Shown one piece after another: positions 1 through 7,493 of a DNA stretch of 64,000 bases (positions are counted from its first letter, which is position 1; every line of letters begins with the position of its first letter). The notes beneath the pieces were generated by a model, which saw only the letters and a program-made list of their open reading frames with translations, was not told the DNA's origin and searched no databases. The stretch comes from UBA6168 sp964508135 (GTDB taxonomy: Bacteria > Bacteroidota > Bacteroidia > Chitinophagales > Saprospiraceae), in assembly GCA_964508135.1 (NCBI GenBank), contig CAZDSU010000003.1, positions 62,001 to 126,000 of the forward strand, given 5' to 3'. The position numbers and the translations under genes were made by a program.

Positions 1-642
1 CAGCAACTGGGTAACTTCTTCCAGTACCTCGACAGCCTCGTCGGGTTGAAAAACACCCTCATTTTCCTCACCGCCGACCATGGTGCAGCCGACGTGCCGG
101 GTTATATTTCCCCGCCTGCGGGCTATTTTAAAACGGCTACTTTTAAAGACGCCCTGAGCAACTACCTCAAGCACAAAACAGGCAAAGACCCAATCGAATA
201 TTTCATCAACGAGCAAATCTATTTCGCCCAAGACCACGGCGTGGACGAGGTGCTGCTCGAAAAAACGGTGCGGGAATTTGCGGAAAGATTTCCCGGCGTA
301 ATCGGCGTCATTTCGCTAAAGGATTTTTCAAAATGCAATGCCGAACCGGGCGTTTGCGACAAAATCAGGAGGGGCGTAATGCCCGGCAGGAGCGGCGATT
401 TCTATGTGCAACTCTATCCAGGCTGGACGCCCGACTACACCGAAAAAGGCGGAACCACGCATGGTAGCCCCTATGCTTACGATACGCATGTGCCCATTAT
501 TTTCTTTGGGTGGAACATCGCTCGGCAGGATAATTACGACCGGATATGGGTCGAGGACATCGCCCCAACGGTTTGTGCCTTGCTGAAAATAGCCTTGCCA
601 TCCGGCTGCACTGGGATGCCAATTGGGGAGGTTTTGCGATAG
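1..642 (+). CDS. Alkaline phosphatase family protein, PafA-like (5' end outside window)
   Basis: The reading frame is open from base 1 and ends with TAG at 640-642, so only the C-terminal 213 residues are present and the true start lies upstream. The segment ADHGAADVPGY carries the metal-binding Asp-His of the alkaline phosphatase superfamily. A later THGSPYAYDTHVPIIFFG segment carries the second His pair (THG and DTHVP), as in periplasmic PafA-type phosphomonoesterases of Bacteroidota. These zinc enzymes release phosphate from organic phosphate esters. A TTG codon at 46 is an internal leucine rather than a start, because the homologous frame runs straight through it. The family call rests on these motifs; substrate is unknown. 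Confidence 0.85.
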   Translation, partial: QQLGNFFQYLDSLVGLKNTLIFLTADHGAADVPGYISPPAGYFKTATFKDALSNYLKHKTGKDPIEYFINEQIYFAQDHGVDEVLLEKTVREFAERFPGVIGVISLKDFSKCNAEPGVCDKIRRGVMPGRSGDFYVQLYPGWTPDYTEKGGTTHGSPYAYDTHVPIIFFGWNIARQDNYDRIWVEDIAPTVCALLKIALPSGCTGMPIGEVLR

Positions 643-679
643 AATAATTGTTGGATATTCAAGTGTCAAGCGGTAAAAA

Positions 680-714
680 GTCATATTATTCGTCCCATCG
701 GGACGACATCTTTG
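680..714 (+). repeat. Left arm of palindromic repeat element, 5' exon of the intron
   Basis: The hairpin CGTCCC-ATC-GGGACG lies at 691-705, followed by ACATCTTTG, which ends at the intron boundary. The same hairpin plus CATCTTTGTAG recurs at 8279-8305 and, inverted, at 2880-2905 and 8400-8425. The element therefore continued directly into 2661 before the intron arrived. Confidence 0.8.
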
Positions 715-1045
715 GTGCGCCGGGCATGACGTATGACTAAGGGGTGCAAGTCCCTCAAGAGCCGTGACGACCGGAATCTTAGCTATGGGCAAGGGTGTTC
801 CCCGTGAGGGGGAATCTGAAGGAAGCCCGATGCAAAGATAGGTTTTGACGCACAGAAACCGGATATAAGGCTTCGTACCGGGGTAATCGAGCCATGAATC
901 GAGACGCCCAATAGTCGTTCGGAACGGTACGGGGTAAATCCGGCAGAACCTATCGAAAGTCAAACGTATTACCCCGGGAGGTCTCAGCGGCGAAAGCCGA
1001 TGAGAAGTCAGCAGAGGTCATAGTAGGAGAGGCAAACCCTGTCCA

Positions 1046-2546
1046 ATGAAGCCCAAGTCGGCAATAAACGGACAGGAGAGGCTACCCTTTGAAGGACTGA
1101 ATTTTCTAACACAAGGAGCAGACTTGAAGATGCGTAAAAGGAAAAGACAGCAAAGCAATGAGCAACAACTACGGTTATTCGACCGGGGGGAAGTCTCTAT
1201 GCGCCCCGACCAAGGCACCGACGGCGGAACCGAAGGAGCAAGGAAAAGGGAGTCCGTTTTTCTCTCGCTACTCGCAAGGAATCGAACCTTGACCGGGACA
1301 TTGCTGGACACAGTGATGTCAGCGGCAAACCTAAATCAAGCGTATGAAGCAGTAAAAAGGAACGGAGGCGCAGGGGGCATAGATGGTATGGAAACAGCAT
1401 CGCTTCGAGCCTGGCTCGGAGAAAACGGTCAAGCCCTCATCCGGTCGGTATTGTCAGGGACGTACGAACCGCAAGCGGTACTTGGCGTAGAGATACCCAA
1501 GCCCAACGGGGGCACACGTCTGCTTGGCATACCGACGGTGGTTGACCGGATGGTGCAACAAGCCATTCATCAGCAACTGAACGTGCTGTACGAGCCGCTA
1601 TTTTCTGCAAACAGCTACGGCTTTCGAGTGGGACGCAGTGCCCACGATGCAGTAAAACAAGCCAGCGGGTACATCCAGTCAGGTTACGAATGGGTAGTGG
1701 ACATAGACCTGAAAAGTTTCTTTGACGAAATCAACCACGACCGGCTCATGCAACGCCTGAGCAAAGGGGTAGGGGATAAGCGGCTACTAAGGCTTATCCG
1801 AAAATACCTGCGGGCGGGGATGATGCGGGGCGGCGTGGAAAGCCAGCGCAACAGCGGGTCACCGCAAGGCGGGCCACTGTCACCGCTGCTGTCCAACATC
1901 GTACTGGACGAGTTGGACAAAGAGCTGGAGAAACGAGGGCACCTATTCTGCCGCTACGCAGACGACTGCAACATCTACGTCAAAACAGAAGCAGCAGGCA
2001 CACGGGCATTGGCTTCCATCACCCGGTTCATCGAGAAGCGGAAAGCTCAAAGTGAACGGGGAAAAGAGCGGCGTGCGCCACTGCTCGCAAGTGAAGTTCT
2101 TAGGCTACACGGTCATGCCGAAAGGCAAGGTTCGCATAGCGGACAAAAGCATCACCCGTTTCAAAGAGAAGATAAAACAAATCACTCAAAGAAACCGGGG
2201 AGTCAGCTTCACGAGCATCCTTGCTGAAATCAACGCAGCCATGCGAGGCTGGATGGGATATTTCCAACTGGCAGAAATATGGTTGCAATGGAAAGACTTA
2301 GATGGATGGATACGCCGCCGCCTACGCTGCTACCGCCTCAAACAATGCGGACGAAAATACACCCTGTTCAAATTCCTGCGGGGCTTAGGGGCGGAAGAAC
2401 GTCAAGCCTGGAACGCCGTGATATACGGTGGCTCCTGGTGGCATCTTTCAGCTAAGCTGGCCTGCCAAAGAACGATGGACAAGATGTGGTTCGCCCGACA
2501 GGGTCTGCACACGCTTGAAGGTTTGTACAAACGGTTCAACCGTTAG
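1046..2546 (+). pseudogene. Group II intron reverse transcriptase/maturase, frameshifted
   Basis: The first frame (from 1046) carries reverse transcriptase blocks including SYGFRVGRSAH, VDIDLKSFFD, SPQGGPLSPLLSN and the catalytic YADD (about residues 304-307). Homology then jumps to a second frame that begins near 2043 with KLKVNGEKSG and runs through the VKFLGYT block and the maturase domain (GIIM type) to TAG at 2546. The change sits in CGGAAAGCTC around 2039-2046 and is explained by one extra A. No HNH endonuclease domain follows the maturase domain. Either the protein is dead and the intron depends on another maturase, or ribosomes shift frame at this A-rich spot. The exact start is uncertain; ATG at 1130 is an alternative. 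Confidence 0.9.
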
Positions 2547-2551
2547 GAGAA

Positions 2552-2582
2552 ACCGCCGTGATACGAGAGTACGTCCGGTGGT
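2552..2582 (+). ncRNA. Group II intron domain V hairpin
   Basis: ACCGCCG pairs with the CGGTGGT at the far end, with GTAC-type pairing around the GAGA tip, placed six bases after the maturase stop codon. This matches the size (about 31-34 nt) and position of the catalytic domain V. The motif was recognised by eye; a covariance model search would confirm it. Confidence 0.7.
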
Positions 2583-2660
2583 GTGAGGGGACGGAAGGGA
2601 TGTCAGCACCTTTGTGGGGTCCACAGGTCTAAATGTTGGCAGACCCTCCTCCTACTCGAT

Positions 2661-2945
2661 TAGAAATTTTTCAACCATTGTTAACCGTTCCATCGGAACG
2701 GTATCTATAGAGAGATACCGTTCCGATGATAGTGCCGTTTGGCAACATATTTCCAAAAGTCACTATCTGCATTTGTGCCAAAAGTCAATACGCTACGCAT
2801 TCGCACAAACCCTATTTGTAGCGTATCGCCATTTGGCACAAATAGAGGAACGGAGACCGAGGTTAAATTGTCACTGCTACAGAGATGCCGTCCCGATGGG
2901 ACGATTATTCTCGATAAACGCTCGATACTTTAAGTGCTATCAACT
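2661..2945. repeat. Palindromic repeat element, right part (3' exon of intron)
   Basis: This 285 bp gap holds only repeats. A CCGTTCCATCGGAACGG hairpin lies at about 2686-2702, followed by its partner near 2718-2730. A 25 bp imperfect inverted pair (TTTGTGCC.../...GGCACAAA) flanks 2797-2820. The inverted end GATGCCGTCCCGATGGGACG lies at about 2884-2903. The stretch 2848-2912 is the reverse complement, with few mismatches, of 8275-8340. Short open frames here translate to palindrome-derived peptides and are not genes. Confidence 0.8.
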
Positions 2946-2993
2946 CTTGTTTTTTCATAGCTCGAAACTCACAACTAACTGCTAAAATTCAAC

Positions 2994-4061
2994 ATGAGCG
3001 CAACTGACTGCAACCCCGCCACCGGGCGGAAAAAACTCTCCTTTCTCGACCGTTACCTGACGCTTTGGATTTTCCTGGCGATGGCCGTGGGCGTGGGAAT
3101 CGGCTATTTCATTCCATCATCTTCCGGGTTCATCAACTCGTTTTCGAGCGGAACGACCAATGTACCGCTGGCCATCGGCCTCATCCTGATGATGTACCCG
3201 CCACTGGCCAAGGTCAGGTATGAGAAAATGGGCGAGGTGTTCCGAAACACCAAAATCTTGGGCATCTCGTTGCTGCTCAACTGGGTCATCGGCCCCATCC
3301 TCATGTTCGTGCTGGCCACCACCTTCCTGCGGGACTACCCGGAGTACATGGTGGGCCTTATCCTTATCGGCTTGGCCCGCTGCATTGCGATGGTCATCGT
3401 TTGGAACGAACTGGCCGAGGGAAGCCGGGAATATGCCGCCGGGCTGGTGGCGTTGAACAGCATTTTTCAGGTTTTGCTGTACAGCGTGTACGCTTGGGTG
3501 TTCATCACGGTGCTGCCGCCAATGTTTGGAATGACGGGGCTGGAGGTCAACGTGACCATCGGACAGATAGCCGAGAGCGTGGCCATCTACCTTGGCATCC
3601 CTTTTCTGGCGGGTATCGTGAGCCGTTTTGCGCTGTTAAAATGGAAAGGCGAGGCTTGGTTTCAGGAGAAATTTGTCCCGTTCATTTCGCCCATCACGTT
3701 GATTGCGTTGCTGTTCACCATCGTGCTCATGTTCAGCCTCAAAGGTGAACTGATTGTCCGCATCCCGCTGGACGTGGTGCGGATCGCCATCCCGTTGGTC
3801 ATCTATTTCGCCATCATGTTCCTCACCAGTTTCTTTGTGGCAAAAGCCCTGGGCTCCGATTATTCCAAGAACGCCTCGATTGCCTTCACGGCTTCAGGCA
3901 ACAATTTTGAGTTGGCCATTGCCGTCGCCATCGGGGTTTTCGGCATCAACAGCGGGCAGGCGTTTGCCGGGGTCATCGGCCCGCTGGTGGAAGTGCCTGC
4001 GCTGATTGCGCTGGTGAACGTGGCCTTTTGGCTTCGCAAAAAATACTATCCTTTGGGCTAA
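2994..4061 (+). CDS. acr3: ACR3 family arsenite efflux transporter
   Basis: A 355-residue, ten-helix membrane protein of the ACR3 (arsenical resistance-3) family, the usual length. The conserved cysteine needed for arsenite transport is visible as LARCIAMVIVWN (Cys130), and the TM9 motif SGNNFELAIA places the conserved acidic residue at Glu306. It exports As(OH)3 or arsenite from the cytoplasm using the proton motive force. No arsR or arsC sits beside it; the upstream neighbour is the palindromic repeat element, so it is either separated from its operon or under its own promoter. ATG at 2994 is the first start in frame with the N-terminal extension. A long inverted repeat directly follows the stop codon. 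Confidence 0.93.
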   Translation: MSATDCNPATGRKKLSFLDRYLTLWIFLAMAVGVGIGYFIPSSSGFINSFSSGTTNVPLAIGLILMMYPPLAKVRYEKMGEVFRNTKILGISLLLNWVIGPILMFVLATTFLRDYPEYMVGLILIGLARCIAMVIVWNELAEGSREYAAGLVALNSIFQVLLYSVYAWVFITVLPPMFGMTGLEVNVTIGQIAESVAIYLGIPFLAGIVSRFALLKWKGEAWFQEKFVPFISPITLIALLFTIVLMFSLKGELIVRIPLDVVRIAIPLVIYFAIMFLTSFFVAKALGSDYSKNASIAFTASGNNFELAIAVAIGVFGINSGQAFAGVIGPLVEVPALIALVNVAFWLRKKYYPLG

Positions 4062-4148
4062 GGGTTTAGAGGGTTTAGATGGTTTAGAAGGGTTTAGGAA
4101 TCCCCAGCCCCCTCTAAACCCTCTAAACCCCTCTAAACCCCCTAAACC
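4062..4148. repeat. Long inverted repeat built of GGGTTTAGA units, probable terminator
   Basis: Four imperfect copies of GGGTTTAGA (4062-4099) face four inverted copies of CTCTAAACCC (4110-4148), forming a stem of nearly 38 bp around CCCCAGCC. It starts one base after the acr3 stop codon and ends 15 bp before the next start codon, so it can end acr3 transcription and also shape the leader of the next gene. Confidence 0.75.
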
Positions 4149-4162
4149 TTCAAACCTTCACC

Positions 4163-4936
4163 ATGAAAATCGCACTATTCTCCGACATCCACGCCAATTT
4201 GCCCGCCCTCGAAGCCTGTCTCGCCGACATCGAGCGCCGCCAGCCCGACGCCGTTTATTGCCTCGGCGACCTCGTCGGCTACAATATCTGGCCCAACGAA
4301 GTCATCCGGGAAATACGCCGCCGGGGCATCCCGACCATCGCCGGGAACTATGACTTTGGTATTGGCAGGGGCATTGACGACTGCGGCTGTGCCTACAAGA
4401 CCGACGACGAGAAGGCCAACGGGGCAGTGTCCATTTCGTTTACCAACCAAATCACACAGCCAGCGGAGCGCCAGTATTTGCGCTCTCTGCCCGCCCATAT
4501 CCGTCTGGAATTTCAGTTGAACGACGACAAGCTGAACCTGCTGCTGGTGCACGGCAGCCCCCGCAAAATCAACGAGTACCTGTTTGAGGACCGGGAAGAA
4601 AAAAGCCTGCTGCGCATCCTCGAAGGCGCTGACGCCGACATCCTCTGCTTTGGGCATACGCACAAGCCCTACCACCGAACCCTCAATTCCGGCACGGAAG
4701 AAGCGCCGCACTACCGCCATGCCATCAATATCGGCTCGGTGGGCAAGCCCAAGGACGGCGACCCACGGGGCTGCTACGCCCTGCTTTCGGTGAACGAGCG
4801 CAGTTCCATTTTGGACAAAAACAGCGTCAGCGTTGAGTTCGTCCGGTTTGAATATGATGTGGAAAAAGCAGCGAAAGCAGTGGAGGAAAGCCCGCTGCCG
4901 AATGCGTATGCGGAGGCGTTGCGGAAGGCGAGGTGA
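4163..4936 (+). CDS. Metallophosphoesterase family protein (calcineurin-like)
   Basis: 257 residues with the ordered motifs of the YfcE/MJ0936 type of calcineurin-like phosphoesterases: FSDIHAN (residues 6-12), GDLVGYN (about 36), GNYDFG (about 62), VHGSPR (about 131) and GHTHKPY (about 171). All predicted metal ligands are present. The protein has no signal peptide and should be cytoplasmic, hydrolysing a phosphodiester or phosphomonoester that cannot be named from sequence. ATG at 4163 is the only sensible start. It stands alone between the inverted repeat and a recombinase fragment. Confidence 0.88.
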   Translation: MKIALFSDIHANLPALEACLADIERRQPDAVYCLGDLVGYNIWPNEVIREIRRRGIPTIAGNYDFGIGRGIDDCGCAYKTDDEKANGAVSISFTNQITQPAERQYLRSLPAHIRLEFQLNDDKLNLLLVHGSPRKINEYLFEDREEKSLLRILEGADADILCFGHTHKPYHRTLNSGTEEAPHYRHAINIGSVGKPKDGDPRGCYALLSVNERSSILDKNSVSVEFVRFEYDVEKAAKAVEESPLPNAYAEALRKAR

Positions 4937-4974
4937 GATTTGAAAGCTCCGACCCGCCTCCGACACCGGACATT

Positions 4975-5120
4975 GACGTTACCTCCCTGCTCGAAAACGG
5001 CACCGACCTGCGGTACATCCAGGAATTGCTGGGCCACAAGAGCAGCAAACCACGGAAATATACACGCACGTAAGCACGAACAGTATCCAAAAAACCACTT
5101 CTCCCTTTGATTCTTTGTGA
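4975..5120 (+). pseudogene. Tyrosine recombinase, C-terminal remnant with frameshift
   Basis: From 4975 one frame gives DVTSLLENGTDLRYIQELL then GHKSSK, the Box II region of tyrosine recombinases, including the conserved GH. At about 5047-5050 the frame must change by one base, after which TTEIYTHVSTNSIQ and then SPFDSL continue to TGA at 5120. This second part carries the catalytic tyrosine and the usual C-terminus of Bacteroidota Xer/integrase proteins. The first half of the gene, including the first catalytic Arg, is absent. It sits immediately upstream of two cassette-like genes, in the same orientation, as would an integron integrase of the reversed type. Whether it was IntI or another integrase cannot be told from 50 residues. 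Confidence 0.85.
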
Positions 5121-5190
5121 AAAATGTGATATTTGCAACTTGAAATATCCGCTACTGAGTAGCGGCAATTGCTCCAGAAATGGGTCAGTT

Positions 5191-5227
5191 GGCGCTAGTT
5201 TATAGCGGGTATAAGTAAGTTATGTGC
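5191..5227 (+). other. Cassette-array left junction (attI-like or truncated attC-like)
   Basis: GGCGCTAG (5191-5198), a small TTTATA/TATAAG stem, then the core GTTATGTGC (5219-5227). The core is the exact reverse complement of GCACATAAC at 6433-6441, at the far end of the first cassette. GGCGCTA is also the complement of the TAGCGCC core at 7400-7406. The site lies about 100 bp after the recombinase remnant. Confidence 0.5.
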
Positions 5228-5274
5228 AACTTTAAAAACCGAGAACGGAGAAGCTTATAAAATACCTAAAAATT

Positions 5275-6402
5275 ATGAACAAGGGAATTATTTACTTTCT
5301 ATTTAGCTTTATCCTTTTAATTTTTCCCTCTTGTCAAAAAGAGGATAATTTAAATGTAAATTCAAAAGAAGAACTTGAGGAGAAATTGAAATCAGAAGTT
5401 TCAAGCAATAATCTTACTTCAATTTCATATTGCGTTGTGAAAAACGATAAAATATTATATAGTAGTGCTTTAGGTTTCGCAGATAAAACAGATAATATAT
5501 TGGCAACAGACAATACTCGTTATTTAGTTGCATCAATTTCTAAAACTATTACAGCAGTTGCCTTAATGAAATTGGTTGAGCAAAATCTAATTTCATTAGA
5601 TGATGATATAAATCAAAAATTACCTTTTTCAGTTCGCAATCCCAATTTTCCAAGTGTTAAAATCACCTACAGAATGTTGCTCAGTCATACTTCTAGTATT
5701 TCTGACGAATTTCAAGAAAATTTAATCTTAGATTGTTATGGAGCAGACTGTGCGATGACTTTAGCCCAATTTTTTGATAATGTATATTTAAGTTCAGGAC
5801 AATATTACTCAACTGATAATTTTTCAAATAATAGTCCTGGCACAACTGAAGACTATAGCAATTTGGGTACTGCACTTATAGGATATTTGGTAGAAAGAAT
5901 TACTCTAACGCCTTTTGATGTATATTGCAAAAACACAATTTTTACTCCATTAGGAATGCCGAAAACCGAATGGCGATTAGCAAATACACCTATAGCTGAA
6001 TTAGCGATTCCATATTCACCAGATATAACAAATTCAAATCCACATTATACTTTTCCAGACTATCCAAATGGAGGACTGCGAACCAATGTTTTAGATTTAT
6101 CTAAATTTATAAGAATGATTATCCAAAATGGAACTTTAAATGGTGTGCAAATATTATCAGCAGCAAGTATGACAACAATGAAAACACTACAATTTGGAAG
6201 TTCTGAACAATGTTTATCATTTTATTATGAAACCATAAACGGTAGGAGGCTATTGGGACATAGTGGTGGAGAAAAAGGAGTAACAACAATGATGTTTTAT
6301 GATCCTAATACAAATGTTGGAGTTATAGTTTTCAATAACGAGGAAGATGCTGAATTAGACAATATTTTTACTCTTTTATTGAATTATGGGGAAAAGCAAT
6401 AA
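5275..6402 (+). CDS. Serine hydrolase, class C beta-lactamase-like lipoprotein
   Basis: 375 residues. The N-terminus is a lipoprotein signal ending FPSC (Cys20). The penicillin-binding/beta-lactamase fold is marked by S87-I-S-K90 (nucleophile motif), Y194-S-N196 (general base motif) and H329-S-G-G332 in place of KTG. This pattern is typical of the large beta-lactamase-related family that includes esterases, D-amino-acid peptidases and class C enzymes, so activity on antibiotics cannot be assumed. The gene is strongly AT-rich compared with genes outside 5220-7398, indicating recent acquisition. It fills the first cassette, starting 55 bases after the left core and ending 31 bases before the attC-like palindrome. 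Confidence 0.88.
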   Translation: MNKGIIYFLFSFILLIFPSCQKEDNLNVNSKEELEEKLKSEVSSNNLTSISYCVVKNDKILYSSALGFADKTDNILATDNTRYLVASISKTITAVALMKLVEQNLISLDDDINQKLPFSVRNPNFPSVKITYRMLLSHTSSISDEFQENLILDCYGADCAMTLAQFFDNVYLSSGQYYSTDNFSNNSPGTTEDYSNLGTALIGYLVERITLTPFDVYCKNTIFTPLGMPKTEWRLANTPIAELAIPYSPDITNSNPHYTFPDYPNGGLRTNVLDLSKFIRMIIQNGTLNGVQILSAASMTTMKTLQFGSSEQCLSFYYETINGRRLLGHSGGEKGVTTMMFYDPNTNVGVIVFNNEEDAELDNIFTLLLNYGEKQ

Positions 6403-6432
6403 TGGATATAAAAACGAACGAAAATAAAAGCA

Positions 6433-6569
6433 GCACATAACAGCAGTTTGGCAAAATGGCGGGTTCGGTGCTAAATCGAACATTAGGAATTCTAATAAAC
6501 ATTAGTGCTTATCCGAAGTTAAGTGCTTCTAAATCCGCCACTTCGCCAAGCTGCAAACCGGTTGTAGGC
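6433..6569 (+). other. attC-like palindrome 1
   Basis: 137 bp from GCACATAAC (6433-6441) to GTTGTAGGC (6561-6569). The outer arms pair as GCAG-TTTGGC-AAAA-TGGCGG (about 6444-6462) against CCGCC-ACTTC-GCCAA-GCTGC (about 6536-6555) with a few mismatches and an unpaired AAACCG, resembling the extrahelical bases of attC sites. The inner loop contains further imperfect pairing. Size and placement fit VCR-length attC sites. Confidence 0.6.
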
Positions 6570-6640
6570 CATTCACAAACTACGTGGACAATGACGACCA
6601 AATTGACATAGAATAATTTCAAAACCTGAAAATAGAACAT

Positions 6641-7258
6641 TTGGATAAGAAAAAATTCATTACAGTATTTTGGTTGGTTATTGCATTGCTGAGTGCTTAC
6701 TATCTGTACCGTGGAATTAAATTCAGGTTTTTTACAGAAGGAAATCTTTCTACCAAAGCAATTTGGTATTACTCACATTTAGCGACAGCTATTGCTCCCC
6801 TTCTGCTTGGACCCTTTCAATTTTGGACTTGGCTTCGAGTGAGTCACGTAACAATCCATAGGACAATGGGCAAAATTTACATTATTGGCTCAATATTCGG
6901 TGGACTGACAGCATTTTACTTAGGACTAACTATTGACTTAGACGGCTCTGTAGTTCCACTCTTATTCTTATCGACAACTTGGCTCTTCATGACAATAAGT
7001 GCATGGATTTCAGTAAGACGAGGAAATATAATAGCGCATAGACTTTTTGTAATTCGGAGTTACGGACTTGCTTTGGTTTTCGTTTTTTTAAGACTTATTG
7101 GCGACATCCCGCAAGACAAACTATTCTTCTTCATAGACTCGCCAGAAATTAGAGATACGACATTAGAATGGGTTAGCTGGATAATGCCTTTATTGACAAT
7201 TGAATTGATATTTTCGTGGATTCCTTCGATGAAACGAAAACAGACAACTTTAAAGTAA
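6641..7258 (+). CDS. DUF2306 family membrane protein
   Basis: 205 residues with about six hydrophobic segments. The conserved features of the DUF2306 family are visible: a HLATAIAPLLLGPFQF segment, an HRTMGKIY motif (His and Arg, about residues 71-78) and a later AHRLFVIRSYGLAL motif. Function is unknown; the His residues suggest haem or metal binding in the membrane, which is inference. The start is TTG at 6641, since no ATG lies between the attC-like site and the first helix. The gene is AT-rich and alone in the second cassette, flanked by the cores GTTGTAGGC and GCCTACAAC. Confidence 0.85.
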   Translation: MDKKKFITVFWLVIALLSAYYLYRGIKFRFFTEGNLSTKAIWYYSHLATAIAPLLLGPFQFWTWLRVSHVTIHRTMGKIYIIGSIFGGLTAFYLGLTIDLDGSVVPLLFLSTTWLFMTISAWISVRRGNIIAHRLFVIRSYGLALVFVFLRLIGDIPQDKLFFFIDSPEIRDTTLEWVSWIMPLLTIELIFSWIPSMKRKQTTLK

Positions 7259-7273
7259 CGATGGACACGAACG

Positions 7274-7406
7274 GCCTACAACAGTGGCTATAAAACATAT
7301 GCTGTATTGTAGGTTCTCAAAGTGTGTGCTGTTAAATTTCGGTAGCAACGTGGGACAAGGATGTAGGTATTTAAACGCATACGTTTTATAGCCGAGCGTT
7401 AGCGCC
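7274..7406 (+). other. attC-like palindrome 2
   Basis: 133 bp from GCCTACAAC (7274-7282) to GTTAGCGCC (7398-7406). GGCTATAAAACATATGC (about 7286-7302) pairs with GCATACGTTTTATAGCC (about 7377-7393) over 17 bp with a single mismatch. The right core differs from the left, as expected where a cassette meets a foreign site. No GGCGCTAAC partner was found downstream before the next gene, so the array appears to end here. Confidence 0.65.
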
Positions 7407-7493
7407 AGTTCTGCCAGCAGGAAGGCACCGACGGTAAAAGCCATTGAAAAAAGCATGATGAAACATGCCATCTGATTTCATAACCAACTGACA

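Larger units (their letters stand above)
715..2660 (+). mobile_element. Group II intron inserted in a palindromic repeat
   Basis: The 5' end reads GTGCG (715-719), the group II consensus, and the 3' end reads CCTACTCGAT, ending at 2660. Removing 715-2660 restores CATCTTTG-TAG, the sequence of the uninterrupted repeat at 8295-8305, which fixes both ends. The bases ATCTTTG just before the intron (708-714) are exactly complementary to CAAAGAT at 833-839 in domain I, a convincing IBS1-EBS1 pair. A domain V-like hairpin lies at 2552-2582 and a short domain VI stem (GGTCT/AGACC) just before the 3' end. The intron encodes a reverse transcriptase/maturase with a frameshift. Insertion a few bases 3' of a hairpin resembles the habit of group IIC introns, but subclass is not assigned. 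Confidence 0.93.
5220..7398 (+). mobile_element. Two-cassette integron-like array
   Basis: Two units are inferred. Unit 1 is 5220-6561, starting TTATGTGC and carrying GCACATAAC before its palindrome. Unit 2 is 6562-7398, starting TTGTAGGC and carrying GCCTACAAC before its palindrome. In each unit the start is the exact reverse complement of the left end of its own terminal palindrome. This is what excision at G/TT and circularisation of an integron cassette requires. Each unit holds one forward gene that fills it. Both genes are clearly AT-richer than the genes on either side. The array begins 100 bp after a recombinase remnant. The core heptamers fit the published GTTRRRY consensus only partly, so the assignment is structural. 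Confidence 0.65.

Noticed and set aside
2614..2985. Open frame giving a 123-residue peptide containing DAVPMGRLF
   Set aside because: It is made of the palindromic repeat element; the peptide is the translation of GTCCCGATGGGAC hairpins and recurs at 8128-8475 and 8268-8456.
4062..4148. Telomere-like GGGTTTA repeats
   Set aside because: Only four imperfect units per arm, arranged as an inverted repeat directly behind a stop codon; a terminator-type hairpin explains it.
5275..6402. Calling the cassette hydrolase an AmpC antibiotic-resistance gene
   Set aside because: It has HSGG in place of KTG and the general serine-hydrolase pattern; many relatives are esterases or peptidases without beta-lactamase activity.
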